This document shows, piece after piece, positions 61,162 to 64,000 of a stretch of 64,000 nt of DNA (the first letter of the stretch is position 1; each line of letters starts with the position of its first letter). The notes beneath the pieces were generated by a model. The model was not told the origin of the DNA. It ran no database searches and saw only the letters and a list, made by a program, of their open reading frames with translations. The DNA is from an uncultured Clostridia bacterium (GTDB lineage: Bacteria > Bacillota > Clostridia > Christensenellales > Borkfalkiaceae). The position numbers and the translations under genes were made by a program. The stretch is taken from positions 42,793-106,792 of the forward strand of contig CALVST010000002.1 of the NCBI GenBank assembly GCA_944359365.1, given 5' to 3'.

Positions 61162-62721
61162 TCATCTGCGCATGAGCGCATAGTCGATGGAATCTACGAG
61201 GGCGAACCAGCTCGCCTCGATCACGTCTTCGGACACGCCGACCGTCGTCCAGCTGTCGGTACTGTCGGCAGAGGTGATGAGAACGCGCACCTTTGCGGCG
61301 GTCGCCTTGTCCGAATCGAGCACGCGCACCTTAAAGTCGGTCAGCGACATCTTGGCGATCTCGGGATAAAAGTCTGCAAGCGCCGCGCGGAGCGCAAGGT
61401 CCATCGCGTGCACGGGGCCTTCGCCGTCGGAGGCGGAAATCTTGGTCACGCCGTTCACCCGAATTTTCACGATCGCCGAAGCGACTTTGCCTTCTATGGC
61501 GGGCAGTTCGTTGATGATCTTATAGTTGATGAGGTCGAAAGAGGAGCGGTACCTGCCCAAAAGTTTTTCGACCAGCAATACAAAGCTCGCCTCCGCCGCC
61601 TCGTATTGGTAGCCCGCGAGCGCCCTCTCTTTGAGTTCGGCAACGATATCCGCCATTTCCTTTCCGTTCTTGTCGAGGTCGGGGAAGTATCCTTTCAGCT
61701 TGTCGTAAATGGCGCTCTTGCCGGAAATTTCCGAAAGGAGCAGTTTCCGCTTGTTCCCGATGACGGCGGGATCGATATGCTCGAAGGAAGAGGAATATTT
61801 CAGCACCCCGTCCGCGTGCATGCCCGCCTTGTGCGCGAATGCGCTCATGCCGACGTACGGCTGATTTTCGGGTATCGCCACATTCGCGGTGTCGGCGATG
61901 GTCATGGCGCTCTCGTATATGTCTTTGAGCTTTTCGGGCGGGATGCACTCGCAGCCGCGCTTCAATTGCAGGTTGCAGATAACGGTGGAAAGATTGGTAT
62001 TGCCGCAGCGCTCGCCGAAGCCGAGGAATGTGCCCTGTATCTGCCGCGCGCCCGCCTTGACCGCCTCGATGGAATCCGCCACGGCGAGCCCGCCGTCGTT
62101 GTGGCAGTGTATCGCCACGATCGTATCGGGGAAGGCGTCCGTTACGGCTTTTGTGATCTCGTAAGCCTCGTCGGGGAAGATGCCGCCGTTCGTATCGCAA
62201 AGGCACAGGCAGTATGCGCCCGCGTCGTGCGCCATTTTGAGCGCCTGCATCGCGTACGCCGCGTCCGTCTTATACCCGTCGAAAAAGTGCTCCGCGTCGA
62301 ATACGACCTTTTTGCCCCGTTCCGTAAGGAATTTTACGCTCTCGAAGATCATGGCAAGGTTTTCTTCGGGCGTCGCCTTTATCACGTCGGTAACGTGCAT
62401 GATATGGCTCTTGCCGAAAATGGCGACGTATTCGGTGCCTGCCGCAAGGAGCGATTTCAGGTTGCTGTCCTCTTCGGGCGTTATCCCTTTGCGGCGCGTC
62501 GAGCCGAACGCGACGATCTTCGCGTGTTCGAGTTTCATGCCCGCGATCTTTTGGAAGAACTGCATCTCCGCGGGGTTGGAAAAGGGGTTGCCCGCCTCGA
62601 TGAAGTCTACGCCGAGCCTGTCCAGCGTCTGAATGACTTTTATTTTGTCGTCTACCGAAAAGGAAACGTTTGCGCCCTGCGCACCGTCGCGCAGGGTGGA
62701 ATCGAAAATTTGTAATTTCAT
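61162..62721 (-). CDS. cimA: Citramalate synthase
   Basis: Condenses pyruvate and acetyl-CoA to (R)-citramalate, the threonine-independent route to 2-ketobutyrate and isoleucine. The 519-residue protein has the HMGL-like TIM barrel (IFDSTLRDGAQG at the N-terminus, VDFIEAGNPFSNPAEMQF near 38, IHCHNDGGLAVADS near 205) and a C-terminal LeuA-type dimer/allosteric domain from about residue 390. The sequence fits CimA better than 2-isopropylmalate synthase (ETGNPFSNP-type motif and the downstream ELKERA region). The ATG at 62721 has GAAGGA upstream; an open extension to 62877 is hairpin leader. ilvD lies upstream on the same strand, consistent with branched-chain amino acid synthesis. Confidence 0.92.
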   Translation of the reverse strand: MKLQIFDSTLRDGAQGANVSFSVDDKIKVIQTLDRLGVDFIEAGNPFSNPAEMQFFQKIAGMKLEHAKIVAFGSTRRKGITPEEDSNLKSLLAAGTEYVAIFGKSHIMHVTDVIKATPEENLAMIFESVKFLTERGKKVVFDAEHFFDGYKTDAAYAMQALKMAHDAGAYCLCLCDTNGGIFPDEAYEITKAVTDAFPDTIVAIHCHNDGGLAVADSIEAVKAGARQIQGTFLGFGERCGNTNLSTVICNLQLKRGCECIPPEKLKDIYESAMTIADTANVAIPENQPYVGMSAFAHKAGMHADGVLKYSSSFEHIDPAVIGNKRKLLLSEISGKSAIYDKLKGYFPDLDKNGKEMADIVAELKERALAGYQYEAAEASFVLLVEKLLGRYRSSFDLINYKIINELPAIEGKVASAIVKIRVNGVTKISASDGEGPVHAMDLALRAALADFYPEIAKMSLTDFKVRVLDSDKATAAKVRVLITSADSTDSWTTVGVSEDVIEASWFALVDSIDYALMRR

Positions 62722-62739
62722 AAGAAAAAATCCTTCGCA

Positions 62740-62833
62740 CAAATTGCGCAAAAGAGATGCGCAATTTGTTTGATTTTCAGAGAAAACCCGACGTTCGCCG
62801 TTTTGTAAAACGGCTCGTCGTCCGGTTTTCTCT
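62740..62833 (-). promoter_or_regulatory. Structured leader upstream of cimA
   Basis: Two hairpins lie just upstream of the cimA RBS on the minus strand: CAAATTGCGC paired over nine bases (62740-62768), and a long three-part stem AGAGAAAACC...GGTTTTCTCT (62779-62833) with inner CGACG/CGTCG and CCGTTTT/AAAACGG helices. They could regulate cimA by attenuation. I looked for a T-box signature and found none. Confidence 0.5.
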
Positions 62834-62895
62834 CTGCGGCGATGTGTTACGGCTCTCATATTATAAAATCGCCGCATTCACGTTTTCCGCGCAAG

Positions 62896-63110
62896 CCGCA
62901 AGTATGCGGCAAATTGAGTTCGCTTTTTGAAAAGCGCGGTTTTCAAACGCGCCGTAAATCTTTTTGATTCGCGTAAATCTCGGCGAGCTGACGCCTGCGG
63001 TTTTCCGTGATTATAAGGGCGCTGCCCTCTGCGGCGCGCATTTTGAGGGCACGCCAAATGATGCGCGCCGCATTCACCCGTTGAGACCGCAAGTATGCGG
63101 CAAATTGAGT
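62896..63110. repeat. Two copies of a 24-base direct repeat
   Basis: An identical 24-mer beginning CCGCAAGTATGCGGC lies at 62896-62919 and 63087-63110. In both copies GCCGCATTCAC stands 14-19 bases upstream, and a similar AACGCGCC-TAAAT block follows, so the real unit is a diverged repeat of about 90 bases. No gene overlaps it. Confidence 0.85.
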
Positions 63111-63240
63111 GCGCTTATCCAAAATAGCGATTTCGGAACGCGCCTTAAATTATTTAAATAATAAACTTGCGCAAGGGAAATCGCAATTTTCCGCAGCGCA
63201 CCCTTATTTGCCAATGCCTTGGCTTACGGAAAGGGTGAAT

Positions 63241-63408
63241 GTCCGCGATTCGTTACTATGTGTGCCCTTAAATATCGCGGACAGAAACAGGGTTCCCAAA
63301 AATCGCAACGCGCGCAGCGGTGTGAGATTTTTGGGAAAAAGGAGCAACAAGCGCATATGCGCTGTGCGGCAAGTGATACGCGCCGCACGCACATCGTCGC
63401 CTTGTTGC
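63241..63408. repeat. Cluster of perfect hairpins between cimA and ilvD
   Basis: GTCCGCGAT/ATCGCGGAC (63241-63282), TTCCCAAAAATC/GATTTTTGGGAA (63293-63337), and a nested structure with GCAACAAG/CTTGTTGC (63344-63408) enclosing the palindrome GCGCATATGCGC and GTGCGGC/GCCGCAC. These fill the 757-bp gene-free gap together with the direct repeats. A structured RNA or a small repeat element is possible. Confidence 0.6.
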
Positions 63409-63478
63409 GACGCGCGTTCGGGTTTCCCCTCAAAATCGCACGATTTCGCAGGCATCGGCTTGCCGAGAAATCGGCGAG

Positions 63479-64000
63479 TTATTTTGTGAATATTGCTCCT
63501 TTGCTCGCCGAAGTCACCTGCGCGCGGTAGCGTTTCAGGTAGCCGTCCACGGGTTTTTCAAGCGGTTTGAAGTTTTTCAGCCTCTCTTTCATTTCCTTTT
63601 CGCCGATGCGCAGGTTGATCTCGCCCTTTTCGATGTCGATGTCGATGATGTCGCCGTCCTTGATGACGCCGATAGGGCCTCCCGCAGCCGCTTCGGGGCA
63701 GACGTGGCCGATCGCCGCTCCGCGCGTCGCGCCCGAGAACCTGCCGTCGGTGATGAGCGCCACGTCCGCGCCCAGCCCCGCGCCCACGATGGCGGAGGTA
63801 GGGGAGAGCATCTCGCGCATCCCGGGGCCGCCCTTAGGGCCTTCGTAGCGGATGACCACGACGTCGCCCTTCACGATCTTGCCCGTGGAAATGGCTTCCA
63901 TTGCCGCCTCTTCGCTGTCGAATACCTTTGCGGGGCCGCTGTGTTTGAGCATCGCGGGATCGACCGCGCTCTTTTTGACGACCGCGCCTTCCGCCGCGAT
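63479..64000 (-). CDS. ilvD: Dihydroxy-acid dehydratase, C-terminal part (runs off the window)
   Basis: The 3' third (174 codons) of ilvD, which dehydrates dihydroxy acids in valine, leucine and isoleucine synthesis. Visible are the family's C-terminal sequences: [38 protein letters not shown] and [17 protein letters not shown]. The frame continues past the window edge (residues before [11 protein letters not shown] read [16 protein letters not shown]), so the start is outside. It lies upstream of cimA on the same strand, but the long gap makes co-transcription uncertain. Confidence 0.95.
   Translation of the reverse strand: MAAEGAVVKKSAVDPAMLKHSGPAKVFDSEEAAMEAISTGKIVKGDVVVIRYEGPKGGPGMREMLSPTSAIVGAGLGADVALITDGRFSGATRGAAIGHVCPEAAAGGPIGVIKDGDIIDIDIEKGEINLRIGEKEMKERLKNFKPLEKPVDGYLKRYRAQVTSASKGAIFTK

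Noticed and set aside
62722-63478. T-box or leucine-type riboswitch upstream of cimA
   Set aside because: The conserved T-box AGGGTGG-NACCGCG core was not found on the minus strand; the stems present do not match that layout.
63109-63489. Small frames in the cimA-ilvD gap
   Set aside because: They are short, have no RBS, and read through repeated hairpin sequence; their composition is unlike the real genes here.
1-64000. CRISPR arrays, tRNA or rRNA genes, insertion sequences, replication origins
   Set aside because: I looked through the intergenic regions and saw no repeat-spacer array, cloverleaf, transposase or integrase that I could support.

Overview
The window looks like a chromosomal contig from a Gram-positive anaerobe of the class Clostridia, possibly a gut lineage near Christensenellales. 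The sequence basis is near-balanced base composition, strong AGGAGG-type ribosome binding sites, many lipobox signal peptides, consensus sigma-A promoters, a NadD-YqeK fusion next to rsfS, and a large load of glycan-use genes. The lineage is inference; no rRNA or tRNA gene was seen.

Layout. 1-2.8 kb: a HAD phosphatase, a small membrane protein and a citrate synthase. 3.2-20.3 kb: glycan locus I, with GH36 and GH106-like enzymes, an AraC regulator, and a long operon of a solute-binding lipoprotein, two ABC permeases, secreted lipoproteins, a six-hairpin glycosidase and a GH4 enzyme carrying the CHEV motif of alpha-galacturonidases. 20.6-22.8 kb: uracil uptake and salvage (uraA-upp). 23.0-29.3 kb: an amino-sugar module (two Gfo/Idh dehydrogenases, M55 aminopeptidase, YitT protein, TIM-barrel isomerase, nagB, nagA). 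29.3-39.6 kb: glycan locus II (AraC, Gfo/Idh, ABC importer, a large GH5-like surface enzyme, a multi-domain binding lipoprotein). 39.7-41.0 kb: aspartokinase. 41.1-45.8 kb: glycan locus III (a truncated six-hairpin glycosidase, a frameshifted esterase, a small Ig-like lipoprotein, a GH29-like enzyme). 46.0-48.4 kb: an ECF sigma factor, a secreted C39-like protein and a single-span membrane protein. 48.6-49.2 kb: two small coupled genes. 49.4-54.9 kb: glycan locus IV (GH2, binding protein, then a damaged stretch with a permease/carbohydrate-binding chimera and a headless LacI). 55-64 kb: housekeeping genes (EamA transporter, nadD-yqeK, rsfS, pyrimidine-nucleoside phosphorylase, deoC, cimA, ilvD).

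How it fits together. Surface lipoproteins probably bind and trim plant or host glycans. ABC importers take up the oligosaccharides; none of the three cassettes encodes an ATPase, so a shared one elsewhere is needed. Cytoplasmic glycosidases and oxidoreductases finish degradation, with AraC regulators beside loci I and II. The most unusual observations are the chimeric region at 53.0-54.9 kb, the sigma/C39-like/membrane trio, two G9 tracts in surface-glycan loci, the CHEV GH4, the amino-sugar module, and a hairpin-rich 757-bp gap with a repeated 24-mer between cimA and ilvD.
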